A stretch of 64,000 nt of DNA, taken from the NCBI GenBank assembly GCA_910578115.1, contig CAJTPO010000001.1, positions 161,235 through 225,234 on the forward strand. Direction: 5' to 3'. The position numbers were made by a program, and so were the translations under genes. Shown here piece by piece: positions 26,944-35,167 of the stretch. The notes below the pieces were generated by a model. The model was given only the letters and a program-made list of their open reading frames with translations, did no database searches and had not been told where the DNA came from. The stretch's first letter is position 1. Every line of letters starts with the position of its first letter. Source of the stretch: an uncultured Lachnospiraceae bacterium. Its GTDB lineage: Bacteria > Bacillota > Clostridia > Lachnospirales > Lachnospiraceae.

Positions 26944-27969
26944 ATGGAAAAAAGAAAAATAAGATGGGGTCTGCTGGGGGCGGGAGCGATTCTGGACCGC
27001 TGGATGAAAGGCGCGCGGCAGGTGGAGGATATGGAGATCGTTGCGGTCGCATCGAGAAGCAGAGAGCGGGCTTATGCGATGGCGCAGAAATTTCAGATTC
27101 CGGAAGCCGTGAGCTATGAGGAGATGCTGGCGCGGGAAGACATTGATATGGTCTATATTCCGGTGCCGCATACGGCTCACAGGGAATTGGCGATCAGGGC
27201 AATGGAAGCGGGCAAAGGGGTGCTGGTGGAAAAGCCGGCGGCCATCAACGCGGGAGAATTTCAGGAAATGATTGACTGCGCCAGGAGAAATCATGTGTTT
27301 TTGATGGAGGCTGTGTGGACGAAGTTTTTTCCGCTTATGCAGGAACTGGAAACCAGGATTGGGGACGATGGCATCGGACAGGTACGGATCGTACAGTCAA
27401 ATTTTGCTTTCCGCAATGAGGTGGATCCGGCATCGAGACTGTTTGATGTGAACCGTGCAGGCGGAGGACTTCTGGATGTGGGTGTTTACAATCTGCACTT
27501 TTCCCGGATGATCCTGAAGAAGGATCCGCTGCATGTGATCGGAAAGGCGGCGATGGATACGGATGAACATCACCTTTCGATAGACGAGCAGGCGGCTTAT
27601 ATCGCGCAGTATGATAAGGGTGAGCTGGCGGTAATGGCAAGCGGGGTGCGCACCGGTATGTTGGATACCGCCTGGATCTATGGGACCAGAGGTTATATCA
27701 CGGTGCCTCATTTCTGGAAACCGACACAGATGTTTGTGACAGTCGGAAAGGAAACGATGAGCGTTGAAAGAAGGGTGTCACAGAAGATCACGGGCGTGGA
27801 GGACGAAGGATATCAATACGAAATCGTGCATGTGAATCAGTGCATTCGGGCGGGGATGATCGAGTCGCCGGTGTTAAAGTGGGAAGATACGCTGGCCATT
27901 CTGAAACAATGTGACAGCCTGCGGGCAGACTGGGGAATCGTGTACCCGCAGGAAAGAGAGAGTTTATAA
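26944..27969 (+). CDS. Gfo/Idh/MocA-family oxidoreductase
   Basis: The 341-residue protein is an NAD(P)-dependent sugar or sugar-alcohol dehydrogenase of the GFO/IDH/MocA family. The Rossmann motif GLLGAGAI is at residues 9-16, the conserved EKPAA motif follows near residue 98, and the C-terminal beta-sheet domain is complete. The ribosome binding site (AGGGA) is weak. Several family members act on trans-dihydrodiols or inositols; the substrate here is unknown. Confidence 0.92.
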   Translation: MEKRKIRWGLLGAGAILDRWMKGARQVEDMEIVAVASRSRERAYAMAQKFQIPEAVSYEEMLAREDIDMVYIPVPHTAHRELAIRAMEAGKGVLVEKPAAINAGEFQEMIDCARRNHVFLMEAVWTKFFPLMQELETRIGDDGIGQVRIVQSNFAFRNEVDPASRLFDVNRAGGGLLDVGVYNLHFSRMILKKDPLHVIGKAAMDTDEHHLSIDEQAAYIAQYDKGELAVMASGVRTGMLDTAWIYGTRGYITVPHFWKPTQMFVTVGKETMSVERRVSQKITGVEDEGYQYEIVHVNQCIRAGMIESPVLKWEDTLAILKQCDSLRADWGIVYPQERESL

Positions 27970-28155
27970 CGTTTCCGGAACAGATTTTTATGCCTGTGAA
28001 CATGGAATATACTTGTATAGGAACCTGAATGGTGGGAGATACTTTTATAGAATGGTATTTTCCAGGGGATGTAATACTGTTATCTATCGTGAGACCGGCA
28101 GATGGGAAGATACAAGTAGAAAATTTGTGAGTTATTATGCGGAATGGAGGAGACT

Positions 28156-28710
28156 ATGGCACAAGCGGCAGGAAACAGCAAATACGCGGGGACTCAGACA
28201 GAGAAGAATCTGGAGGCGGCGATCGCAGGCGAATCGGTGGCGAGAAATAACTATACGTTCTTTGCATCCAAGGCGAAGAAGGAAGGCTTTGAGCAGATAG
28301 CGGCGATTTTCCAGGAGACTGCGGATAATGAGAAAGAACATGCGAAGATCTGGTATAAGGAGCGTTATGGGATCGGTAGTACGGCTGAAAATCTGGCAGC
28401 GGCAGCGGCAGGCGAGAATTATGAATGGACAGAGATGTATGCAGGTTTCGCAGAGACTGCGGAGAAGGAAGGGTTTCCGGAGTTGGCGGCGAAGTTTCGT
28501 CAGGTGGCTGACATCGAAAAGCAGCATGAGGAACGTTACCGGGCGCTTTTGCGGAATGTAGAGATGCAGGAAGTGTTCAGGAGGAGCGAAGTTAAAGTAT
28601 GGGAGTGCCGCAATTGCGGACATGTCGTGGTGGGCTGTGATGCTCCCGAGATCTGTCCGGTGTGTACGCACCCGCAGGCATATTTTGAGATTAAGGCAGA
28701 GAATTATTGA
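28156..28710 (+). CDS. rbr: Rubrerythrin
   Basis: Rubrerythrin reduces hydrogen peroxide in the cytoplasm of anaerobes. The 184-residue protein has an N-terminal di-iron four-helix domain with E-x2-H motifs (NEKEHAK and IEKQHEE) and a C-terminal rubredoxin-like domain with two CxxC pairs (CRNCG and CPVC). The ATG at 28156 follows GGAGGAG; the ATG at 28144 lies inside that site. Confidence 0.96.
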   Translation: MAQAAGNSKYAGTQTEKNLEAAIAGESVARNNYTFFASKAKKEGFEQIAAIFQETADNEKEHAKIWYKERYGIGSTAENLAAAAAGENYEWTEMYAGFAETAEKEGFPELAAKFRQVADIEKQHEERYRALLRNVEMQEVFRRSEVKVWECRNCGHVVVGCDAPEICPVCTHPQAYFEIKAENY

Positions 28711-28785
28711 TCCGCGGTCGGTGGTTTTAAACCGCTGTGTGACAGACCGGGTGAAGTGAAAATCTGCCTGTCAGTAAGCATGCGT

Positions 28786-28817
28786 TAAGCTGCCCGGTAA
28801 AAGGGCAGCTTATTTTG
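28786..28817 (+). terminator. Rho-independent terminator after rubrerythrin
   Basis: Ten-base arms (TAAGCTGCCC / GGGCAGCTTA) around a seven-base loop are followed by TTTT. A second hairpin (GCCTCCTG / CAGGAGGC, about 28843-28867) lies just downstream. Confidence 0.75.
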
Positions 28818-28909
28818 CATCATTCGTGTCGTAGGAAAGTGCCTCCTGTGATGCAGGACAGGAGGCGCAGCTTCACGCAATTTTGTTCTGTCATAACTTC
28901 AAAAAAAGA

Positions 28910-28938
28910 TTGACAGAATCTGACAAATGTTCTATTCT
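28910..28938 (+). promoter_or_regulatory. Promoter of the osmoprotectant ABC operon
   Basis: TTGACA (28910-28915), 17 bases, TATTCT (28933-28938). Both hexamers and the spacing are identical to those of the recA promoter at 58695-58723. Confidence 0.75.
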
Positions 28939-28944
28939 TAATTA

Positions 28945-28962
28945 GCAGAACGTTTGTTCTGC
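28945..28962. promoter_or_regulatory. LexA-like operator before the osmoprotectant ABC operon
   Basis: The 18-base dyad centres on AGAACGTTTGTTCT (28947-28960), which fits the clostridial LexA pattern GAAC-N4-GTTC exactly. It sits just after the -10, as does the second box of recA (58737-58750). Confidence 0.55.
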
Positions 28963-28979
28963 GATGAGAGGTGGAAGTT

Positions 28980-29615
28980 ATGCAGATTTTACAGATATTT
29001 TGGGACAGGCGGGAGCTTTTTATAACCTGTCTGCTGGAGCATATCCGAATATCGCTGACGGCGGTGCTGTGTGCGGGGATACTCGGTATCCTGACAGGAA
29101 TCCTGATCAGCAGACATAAGAAGGCGGCAGGGGTGGTGCTGGGAATCGTCAATGTGATCTATACCATTCCGTCGATCTCCCTGCTGGGCTTTTTGATTCC
29201 GCTTACGGGAATCGGCAACCGGACGGCGATTATAGCCCTGACGGTCTATGGCCTTTTGCCGATTGTCAGGAACACGTACACGGGTCTGACAACGGTGGAT
29301 GCCACGATTCTGGAGGTGGCGGAGGGGCTTGGCTCGGACGGCAGGCAGATGATGTTCCGGATTCGGTTTCCGCTGGCGCTGCCGGTGATCATAAGCGGTT
29401 TCCGCAACATGGTGGTGATGATCATTGCCATGGGCGGTATTGCGTCCTTTATCGGGGCCGGCGGCCTGGGCGTCGCGATCTACCGGGGGATCACGACCTA
29501 CAATATGACGCTGACGGCGGCAGGATCCATACTGATCGCACTGCTGGCACTTGTCAGCGACCGCCTGCTTTCTCTGGCGGAGAAGGCGGTTAACAGGAGG
29601 TACGGCATTGAATAA
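28980..29615 (+). CDS. Osmoprotectant-type ABC transporter permease (OpuCB/ProW-like)
   Basis: This 211-residue permease with about five membrane segments belongs to the OpuB/OpuC class. The EAA-like loop (LEVAEGLGSDGRQMMFRIRFP) spans about residues 110-130. The ATG at 28980 is preferred over a GTG at 28971, because GAGAGGTGG lies just upstream. The following ATPase and binding lipoprotein complete the importer. Family members carry glycine betaine, choline, carnitine or related compounds; the ligand here is not evident. Confidence 0.93.
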   Translation: MQILQIFWDRRELFITCLLEHIRISLTAVLCAGILGILTGILISRHKKAAGVVLGIVNVIYTIPSISLLGFLIPLTGIGNRTAIIALTVYGLLPIVRNTYTGLTTVDATILEVAEGLGSDGRQMMFRIRFPLALPVIISGFRNMVVMIIAMGGIASFIGAGGLGVAIYRGITTYNMTLTAAGSILIALLALVSDRLLSLAEKAVNRRYGIE

Positions 29616-30333
29616 GGTGATAGAGATACGGGAATGTTCGGCAGCCTACGGAGAGAATGCCGTGTTGCATAAGGTTTCCCTTACGATAGAGCAGGGGGAG
29701 CTGGTGGTGATCATCGGTCCTTCCGGCTGCGGGAAGACGACGCTGCTCAAGATGATCAACGGTATCGTAACGCCGACAGAAGGAGAAGTAACTGTCAATG
29801 GAGAAGCGCTGGCCAGCTGCGATCTGGTGGCTCTGCGCCGGCAGATCGGCTATGCGGTGCAGGGGGCGAAGCTTTTTCCGCATATGACGGTCCGGGACAA
29901 TATCTGTTACGTTCCCGGTCTGGAGAAGAAGATGACGGCAGAAGAGAAACAGCGTCTGGCTGAGCGGATGCTGGAGATGGTGCAGCTGCCGGCACAGCTT
30001 TCCGTGCGCTTTCCGCGGCAGCTTTCGGGCGGCCAGCAGCAGCGGGTGGGAATCGCCAGAGCCATGGCGGCGGATGCCGGGATTTTGCTGATGGATGAGC
30101 CTTTCGGAGCAGTGGATGAGATTACCAGGAAGGGACTGCAGGAGGAACTGCTCTCCCTGCAGAAGAAGACCGGTGTCACCATCGTGTTCATCACACATGA
30201 TATTGACGAGGCGTTTAAGCTGGGAAGCCGTATCCTGATCATGAAGGAAGGCTGTATCTGGCAGGAAGGTACGGCCAGAGAACTGACGGAGGCGCCGCGG
30301 GATGTGTTTGTGAGGAAGCTGTTGAATCGATGA
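29608..30333 (+). CDS. Osmoprotectant-type ABC transporter ATPase (OpuCA/ProV-like)
   Basis: The 241-residue ATPase has Walker A GPSGCGKTT, signature LSGGQQQRVGIARA, Walker B ILLMDEP and the H-loop THDIDEA. It lacks the C-terminal CBS domains that sense ionic strength in OpuCA, so osmotic gating by that route is unlikely. The TTG at 29608 was chosen because AGGAGG lies seven bases upstream and it overlaps the permease stop by eight bases. Confidence 0.93.
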   Translation: MNKVIEIRECSAAYGENAVLHKVSLTIEQGELVVIIGPSGCGKTTLLKMINGIVTPTEGEVTVNGEALASCDLVALRRQIGYAVQGAKLFPHMTVRDNICYVPGLEKKMTAEEKQRLAERMLEMVQLPAQLSVRFPRQLSGGQQQRVGIARAMAADAGILLMDEPFGAVDEITRKGLQEELLSLQKKTGVTIVFITHDIDEAFKLGSRILIMKEGCIWQEGTARELTEAPRDVFVRKLLNR

Positions 30334-30366
30334 AATGATGCTCCGGCTAAATATTGTTATAGAATC

Positions 30367-30401
30367 TATAGTTAACGACATTAGAAATTTCGTTTACTAT
30401 A
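30367..30401. repeat. 35-bp palindromic repeat, copy 2 (inverted)
   Basis: This is the exact reverse complement of the copy at 1252-1286, over all 35 bases. It lies inside the transporter operon, between the ATPase and binding-protein genes. Confidence 0.85.
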
Positions 30402-30457
30402 AATATTGCTGTGGAATTGGATATTATTATGGAAACAGGCAGGATGAAAGGGGAATG

Positions 30458-31372
30458 ATGAAAATGAAACAGGGAAAAAGAATTTTGAAAAGGATGTTTG
30501 TATTGCTTATGGTGATGGCGATGATGTCCGGGCTGTGCGGCTGCGGAGCGGAGAAAGTAATTCATATTGCTTCCAAGCCCATGACGGAGCAGTACATCCT
30601 GACGGAGATCATTGCACAGTTGATCGAGGCTGAGACGGATTATAAGACGGAGATCACCAAGGGGGTAGGCGGCGGCACGACCAATATTCATCCGGCGCTG
30701 GTCAAGGGAGAATTTGACCTGTATCCGGAATACACGAGGACGGCATGGCTGAATGTCTTAAAGAAAGAGGAGATGGAGAAGGACGACGAGAAACTGTATG
30801 CACAGCTGCAGGAAGAGTATGATGTGCTGGGGCTGACCTGGACCGGCCTTTACGGCTTTTCCAATACGTATGGCCTGGCGCTCAGGCAGGAGACGGCAGA
30901 TCAGTACGGCCTGGCCACTTACTCTGATCTGGCGGCGGCCTCCGGAGAGCTTACCTTTGGCGGTAATCCAGACTATATTGAGCTGGAGACCGGCTATCCC
31001 AGACTCTGCGAGGCTTATCAGATGCAGTTTCAGGATGTGAAGCAGATGGAGATTGCCTTAAAATACGAGGCTTTAAAGAACGGTGAAGTAGACGTGATCA
31101 ATGCTTTTACGACAGATGCGCAGCTTGCCGCCAACAATTTAGTACTGCTTACCGACGACGGCAGTTTCTTCGAGCGCTTCGATGCAGGTACGATTGTGAG
31201 AAAAGATGCGCTGGAGAAATATCCAAAGCTGCAGGGCGTACTGGAGAAGTTAAACGGCCTGATCTCGGAAGACGAGATGCAGCAGCTGAATTATGAGGTG
31301 GAAGTAAACGGCAAAGAAGATAAGGAAGTGGCAAGGCAGTTTCTGGTGACAAAGGGACTGCTGTCAGAATAA
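30458..31372 (+). CDS. Osmoprotectant-type substrate-binding lipoprotein (OpuCC-like)
   Basis: This lipoprotein of about 304 residues has a basic N-terminus, a hydrophobic core and the lipobox LCGC. The mature part begins VIHIASKPMTEQYIL, typical of OpuAC/QAT-type binding domains, and contains the motif DLYPEYTRTAW. Starts at 30455, 30458 and 30464 are all possible behind AAAGGGG; the upstream frame to 30335 merely crosses the palindromic repeat. It presents the ligand to the two preceding subunits. Confidence 0.92.
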   Translation: MKMKQGKRILKRMFVLLMVMAMMSGLCGCGAEKVIHIASKPMTEQYILTEIIAQLIEAETDYKTEITKGVGGGTTNIHPALVKGEFDLYPEYTRTAWLNVLKKEEMEKDDEKLYAQLQEEYDVLGLTWTGLYGFSNTYGLALRQETADQYGLATYSDLAAASGELTFGGNPDYIELETGYPRLCEAYQMQFQDVKQMEIALKYEALKNGEVDVINAFTTDAQLAANNLVLLTDDGSFFERFDAGTIVRKDALEKYPKLQGVLEKLNGLISEDEMQQLNYEVEVNGKEDKEVARQFLVTKGLLSE

Positions 31373-31410
31373 AGAGGCGGATGTGGAACAGCAGCTTCCG
31401 CAGAGACAGA

Positions 31411-31458
31411 AAGAGTGCATATGTTGTTGTAGATACAGCAGCAGATGCACTCTTTTTT
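31411..31458 (+). terminator. Rho-independent terminator after the osmoprotectant operon
   Basis: Ten-base arms (AAGAGTGCAT / ATGCACTCTT) around 24 bases run into TTTT and end the transcript. Confidence 0.8.
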
Positions 31459-31501
31459 ATATCACAGGTGGAAAATATTTCGGATCATGTTTTTTATGGT
31501 A

Positions 31502-31534
31502 TTGACATTTTATAGAGAACTCTATATTATAGAG
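31502..31534 (+). promoter_or_regulatory. Promoter with three operator half-sites for the second ABC operon
   Basis: TTGACA (31502-31507), 17 bases, TATTAT (31525-31530). The spacer and -10 are covered by TATAGAG (31511-31517), its inverse CTCTATA (31520-31526) and TATAGAG again (31528-31534). This is a strong candidate repressor site, plausibly for the winged-helix protein encoded at the end of the operon (34690). Confidence 0.7.
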
Positions 31535-31633
31535 TAAAAGGAGGAAGAAAAGCAGAAGAGCAAAAGGAAACAGTAACAGAGAAGAGAAGCAGAAACTAAA
31601 AACCGGGAAAAGAGAAATAAGAGGAAGCGCACT

Positions 31634-33013
31634 ATGAAAATGATCCGCTATAAAATGAGCATTTGGCACAGTATCAAAGACAACCTGAAAAATTATGCCG
31701 ATTTCTACATCACATGCTGTATACCGGTGATTCCGTTCAGCTTCTCGGCCCATATGCTTTTTTATTTATCCAGGGAGCGGGCATGGAGAACAGGCGGATT
31801 TGTGAATTGTATGTTGCTGCTGTCCGGTATTCTGCTGACAGTTTGTCTGGCAGTATTCCGCTATTCCCTGAAAGCCTATATCCGGCAGAAATCCGGACAG
31901 TACAGCATCCTGCTCATGCTGGGGATCACGAGCAGAGATTTCTGGATAAATTTTATGGTGGAGTACTGTCCGACATTTCTGCTGATACTATCCAGCATGA
32001 CTGTAGGCTGCAGTATGGTGTGTGATCTGGTTATGGGTCTGGTTTTTGGCAGGATATCTGCTTTTTCACGGAATGTATGTGGGGCAGGCAGTGCTGTAAA
32101 CATGGATGTGCTGGTCAGTTCCGCAAAGATAACATTTTTGCTGATCCTGCTTTTTGTGCTTGGCATGTTTGGTTCCATGCTGTTGTTGATCCTGCGGCAG
32201 TGGCGGAAGGATCTGGCGATTTTTCTCGAGGAGATCAGTCGTGGAAAGGAAGTGATGCACAGGTTTCGAATCGCCTATGGCGTGAAGATTCCGGCGGCGG
32301 TGGTGTGTCTGGCACTTTCCTTTTATCTGCTGTATGACTATACAGTGGGGAAAATGTTTCTCGCAGCCTTCCTGCATATGGCCGGTGTCTACTTTCTTTT
32401 GCAGATCAATGGACGCCTGCTTAAGAAACTGCTGATGTTCAGGAAGAAGGTATATTTCCGGCATCTGCTTTGGTGGAATGATCTGCTTTATGAATGTCGG
32501 TTAAATGGGAATATTATCTTCGCCATCTATGGGGTTAATTTCGTGCTGGTCTTTCTGTTTGGAGGGATGTTTGCTTCAGATTTTCCGGAAGATCCCGTCT
32601 ACACAGTGGTGCAGGTATTGACGGGAGTGATCGGGCTTTCGGTCCTTCTGGAGGAACAGGCGTTTATTCTGGAAAAGATGATTCTGGATCTGCAGAAAGA
32701 GAAGGAGCGATGGGACATTCTTTTTCAGATTGGTATGGAGTGGGAGACATGGCGGCGGCTGGTACAGAATAAGCTGAAGATGATTGTCATTATACCGATG
32801 GCAGCGGCATCCGTTATGGGAGCTGTATTTTTCTTCTGCGATTATGTGTATCAGGCGGACGTGACGACATTTGACGGGATGTGGAGTGCTGTACTGTTGA
32901 AGTATACTGGGGCAGTGGTCTTGTTCTGGCTGCTGCAGTATGGTGGATATCTGTTAATCAACAGACGTCTGTTGCGGAAGTATTACGTGTGGCAGGAAAC
33001 TTTACAGGAGTGA
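31634..33013 (+). CDS. ABC transporter permease, FtsX/BceB-like (short form)
   Basis: This 459-residue membrane protein has about eight hydrophobic segments. The YIRQKSGQYSILLMLGI stretch resembles the FtsX-type permease motif (FxxxRxxEygixxxlG) of peptide-sensing transporters. It lacks the large extracellular domain of full BceB (about 650 residues). The ATPase gene follows 79 bases later. The likely role is export or detoxification of a membrane-active compound. Confidence 0.7.
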   Translation: MKMIRYKMSIWHSIKDNLKNYADFYITCCIPVIPFSFSAHMLFYLSRERAWRTGGFVNCMLLLSGILLTVCLAVFRYSLKAYIRQKSGQYSILLMLGITSRDFWINFMVEYCPTFLLILSSMTVGCSMVCDLVMGLVFGRISAFSRNVCGAGSAVNMDVLVSSAKITFLLILLFVLGMFGSMLLLILRQWRKDLAIFLEEISRGKEVMHRFRIAYGVKIPAAVVCLALSFYLLYDYTVGKMFLAAFLHMAGVYFLLQINGRLLKKLLMFRKKVYFRHLLWWNDLLYECRLNGNIIFAIYGVNFVLVFLFGGMFASDFPEDPVYTVVQVLTGVIGLSVLLEEQAFILEKMILDLQKEKERWDILFQIGMEWETWRRLVQNKLKMIVIIPMAAASVMGAVFFFCDYVYQADVTTFDGMWSAVLLKYTGAVVLFWLLQYGGYLLINRRLLRKYYVWQETLQE

Positions 33014-33092
33014 AATGACGTGACACAAGTGCTGTATGCAGGAAAGGTAATTATCGAAGGTTATACTGGTACTATCTGAGGAAGGTGACAGA

Positions 33093-33851
33093 ATGAAGAC
33101 AGAAAAGAAAACAGAAAAGAAAACAGAAAAGAAAACAGGCAGGGCAACGGCACCGGGTGAGCTGCTTTGCGTCCGAGACCTGTACAAAAGATATGCAGCG
33201 GAAAACAACAGGACGATGAAAAGAGAATATTCAGAGGTGATTCGGGAGATTTCTCTTACTGTCCGGGAGAATGAGTCGGTCTGTATCATGGGGAGATCCG
33301 GCTGCGGGAAGACGACTTTGTTGAAAATCCTTGGCGGGCTGCTTGCACCGACTGCGGGAAGCGTCTATTATAAAGGAGAGGATCTGTTTCGCAGCAGGCG
33401 GAAACGTATGGAAGAGTACCGCAGGACGCAGGTGGGATTCGTATTTCAGGACTATAAGCTGTTGGAGCATCTGACGGTTCGGGACAATATGATTCTGCCG
33501 CTTATGCTGGAGCATGGAGATGTGGAAGCGTCTGTCAGAAAGGTGGAGGAGATGGCGGACAGGCTGCAGATCGCAGGACGACTTGCCTATTATCCGGGCG
33601 AACTTTCCGGCGGAGAGAAACAGAGAGCGGCCATCGGCCGGGCGTTGATGAATGACCCGGAATTGATTCTGGCAGATGAACCGACCGGGAATCTGGATGA
33701 AGCGTCCGGCCGGATCGTGATGGAGCTGCTGACCGGATTACAGAAGGAACTGCACAAGACACTGGTACTGGTGACACATGACAGGGAGATCGCGGATCAT
33801 TGTGACCGGACGATCACAATCAGGCATGGACGGATCGATTCGCTGGATTAA
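33093..33851 (+). CDS. ABC transporter ATPase (LolD/MacB-like)
   Basis: The 252-residue ATPase has Walker A GRSGCGKTT, signature LSGGEKQRAAIGRA, Walker B ILADEPTGNLD and the H-loop VTHD. The extreme N-terminus is a run of KTEK units from three tandem 12-base repeats (33102-33137), unusual for the family and possibly length-variable. It belongs to the MacB/BceA type that pairs with FtsX-like permeases and so fits the preceding gene. Confidence 0.92.
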   Translation: MKTEKKTEKKTEKKTGRATAPGELLCVRDLYKRYAAENNRTMKREYSEVIREISLTVRENESVCIMGRSGCGKTTLLKILGGLLAPTAGSVYYKGEDLFRSRRKRMEEYRRTQVGFVFQDYKLLEHLTVRDNMILPLMLEHGDVEASVRKVEEMADRLQIAGRLAYYPGELSGGEKQRAAIGRALMNDPELILADEPTGNLDEASGRIVMELLTGLQKELHKTLVLVTHDREIADHCDRTITIRHGRIDSLD

Positions 33852-33886
33852 AAATCCATATATGGAAGCTGGTTTTACGGTCTGAA

Positions 33887-33991
33887 CAGGAATGGAGGAT
33901 TAGTGTGAAAAATCCATATGCGACAGATTTTTCACACACAAATTTGTGCTTGCGCCCAAATTTGCAGACTGAGCAGGAATGGGGGATTAAT
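33887..33991 (+). repeat. Hairpin leader flanked by duplicated RBS-like segments (second example)
   Basis: The segment CAGGAATGGAGGATTA precedes a GTG codon (33905) and is repeated as CAGGAATGGGGGATTA just before the ATG at 33992. Between them lie GTGAAAAATC / GATTTTTCAC (10-base arms) and CACAAATTTGTG-type dyads. The layout mirrors the leader at 5171-5321, and both inner frames begin Met-Lys-Asn. The frame from 33905 is open into the gene, so an extended protein is possible. Confidence 0.55.
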
Positions 33992-34687
33992 ATGGATAAA
34001 AAAATAGAAATGGCAATAGATGATCTTACCTTGATTAAGCGGGTGATCGAGAGGACCAGACAGGATTTTTCCCGAATATCCGCATATTTTATCGGAATCG
34101 GAATTTTGCATCTCGTGGCGTGGCTGTCAGAGGAGATAGCCTATATGATTCTGAATCTGTTCGGATATGGGCATCCTGCGGCAAGGGTATTCTGGTGGAG
34201 CGGGCGCGTCCTGCTTCTGTCAGGCTATGTGTTTTTGTTTGTCTATTATTATCAGAAGGTGAAAAAGACAGGCAATGACATCTGTGAGGGCATGGTGAAG
34301 ATATGGATGATCGTGCTGGTCGGAATCCGGATACTGGGATGGCTGTATATCCGTTTGCTTCCCAGTGGGAATGATGATAAGATTACTGTGTTGTGGAGAT
34401 GTCAGGAATTGATTGAGGTGCTTCCGGTGTTGTTCGCACTTTTTATGACAGGGATTTTGACGAAGAGGACCGTGATCACAGTGCTTACGGCGCTTTACAG
34501 TATCTTCTATTTTGTACTTTTTGTGAGTATGAAAGAAGTGCCTTACGGAACATGGGGCGGTGTGGGGACGCGAATCTCCGCCAGCAGAGTGTGCATTCAG
34601 TATTTAATGAGCCTGGGTATGATCATGCTTGGCATCTATCTGTGGCGCAGGCGTGAAGGCAGGTTAAAAGAAACGGATCGGGGATGA
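33992..34687 (+). CDS. Multi-pass membrane protein of unknown function
   Basis: This 231-residue protein has a soluble N-terminal 30 residues and then about six hydrophobic segments. I do not recognise a family. It overlaps the regulator gene and belongs to the second ABC operon, so it may be an accessory subunit or the second membrane half of the transporter. The ATG at 33992 is one of two starts, the other being GTG at 33905, each behind a good ribosome binding site. Confidence 0.7.
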   Translation: MDKKIEMAIDDLTLIKRVIERTRQDFSRISAYFIGIGILHLVAWLSEEIAYMILNLFGYGHPAARVFWWSGRVLLLSGYVFLFVYYYQKVKKTGNDICEGMVKIWMIVLVGIRILGWLYIRLLPSGNDDKITVLWRCQELIEVLPVLFALFMTGILTKRTVITVLTALYSIFYFVLFVSMKEVPYGTWGGVGTRISASRVCIQYLMSLGMIMLGIYLWRRREGRLKETDRG

Positions 34688-34689
34688 TT

Positions 34690-34992
34690 ATGGAAATAAA
34701 TGCGATACCGGAGGCTTTTCAAACAAAACTGCGGCTGGCAGTGCTGTCTGCACTGCTGACCGGAGAGAAGAATTTCAGAGAGCTGAAAGGGATTACGGAG
34801 GCAACGGACGGGAATCTGGGCGCGCAGTTAAAAAAGTTGGAGGAAGCGGGTTACATAGCGGTCAGAAAAGCTTTTGTGAACAACAAGCCGCAGACCACCT
34901 GTACTCTGACGGAATTTGGCAGACGGCAGTTTAAAGAGTACGTGGAGATGTTGGAGCGGTTGTTCAGGCAGGCAGAGGAATCACGGGACTGA
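34690..34992 (+). CDS. Winged-helix transcriptional regulator
   Basis: This 100-residue protein is a single winged helix of the HTH_34/MarR-like type (LRLAVLSALLTGEKNFRELKG, then a wing with NNKPQTTCTLTEFG). ATGs at 34684 and 34690 are both possible; the second is better spaced from GGGG. It is the last gene of the second ABC operon and probably represses it through the TATAGAG/CTCTATA sites at 31511-31534. That link is inference. Confidence 0.88.
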   Translation: MEINAIPEAFQTKLRLAVLSALLTGEKNFRELKGITEATDGNLGAQLKKLEEAGYIAVRKAFVNNKPQTTCTLTEFGRRQFKEYVEMLERLFRQAEESRD

Positions 34993-35078
34993 TCCGGACG
35001 CTGCCTGTACTGTCGTAATATGTATCGTACCGGTATGGTGTGTCTGGATTCCCGCCCGGATTTGTGTCAAAGCAGAAA

Positions 35079-35114
35079 GAAATGCGGGACAGGCGCTTCC
35101 CATCCCGCATTTTA
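35079..35114. terminator. Bidirectional terminator between converging operons
   Basis: Ten-base perfect arms (AAATGCGGGA / TCCCGCATTT) with a 13-base loop lie between the regulator stop and the glgD stop; both sides have short A/T runs. Confidence 0.7.
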
Positions 35115-35167
35115 ACTCTTAATAAAGAATGTAGATTTCCAGTCGGATATCCGAGTCAGGCACAATC

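Noticed and set aside
28713..28980. Riboswitch upstream of the osmoprotectant operon
   Set aside because: Only a terminator, a simple hairpin and the promoter/operator are visible; no ydaO-type or other known riboswitch core is recognisable.
33102..33137. 12-bp repeats as a frameshifting phase-variation switch
   Set aside because: The unit length is divisible by three, so copy changes keep the frame; only tail length would vary.
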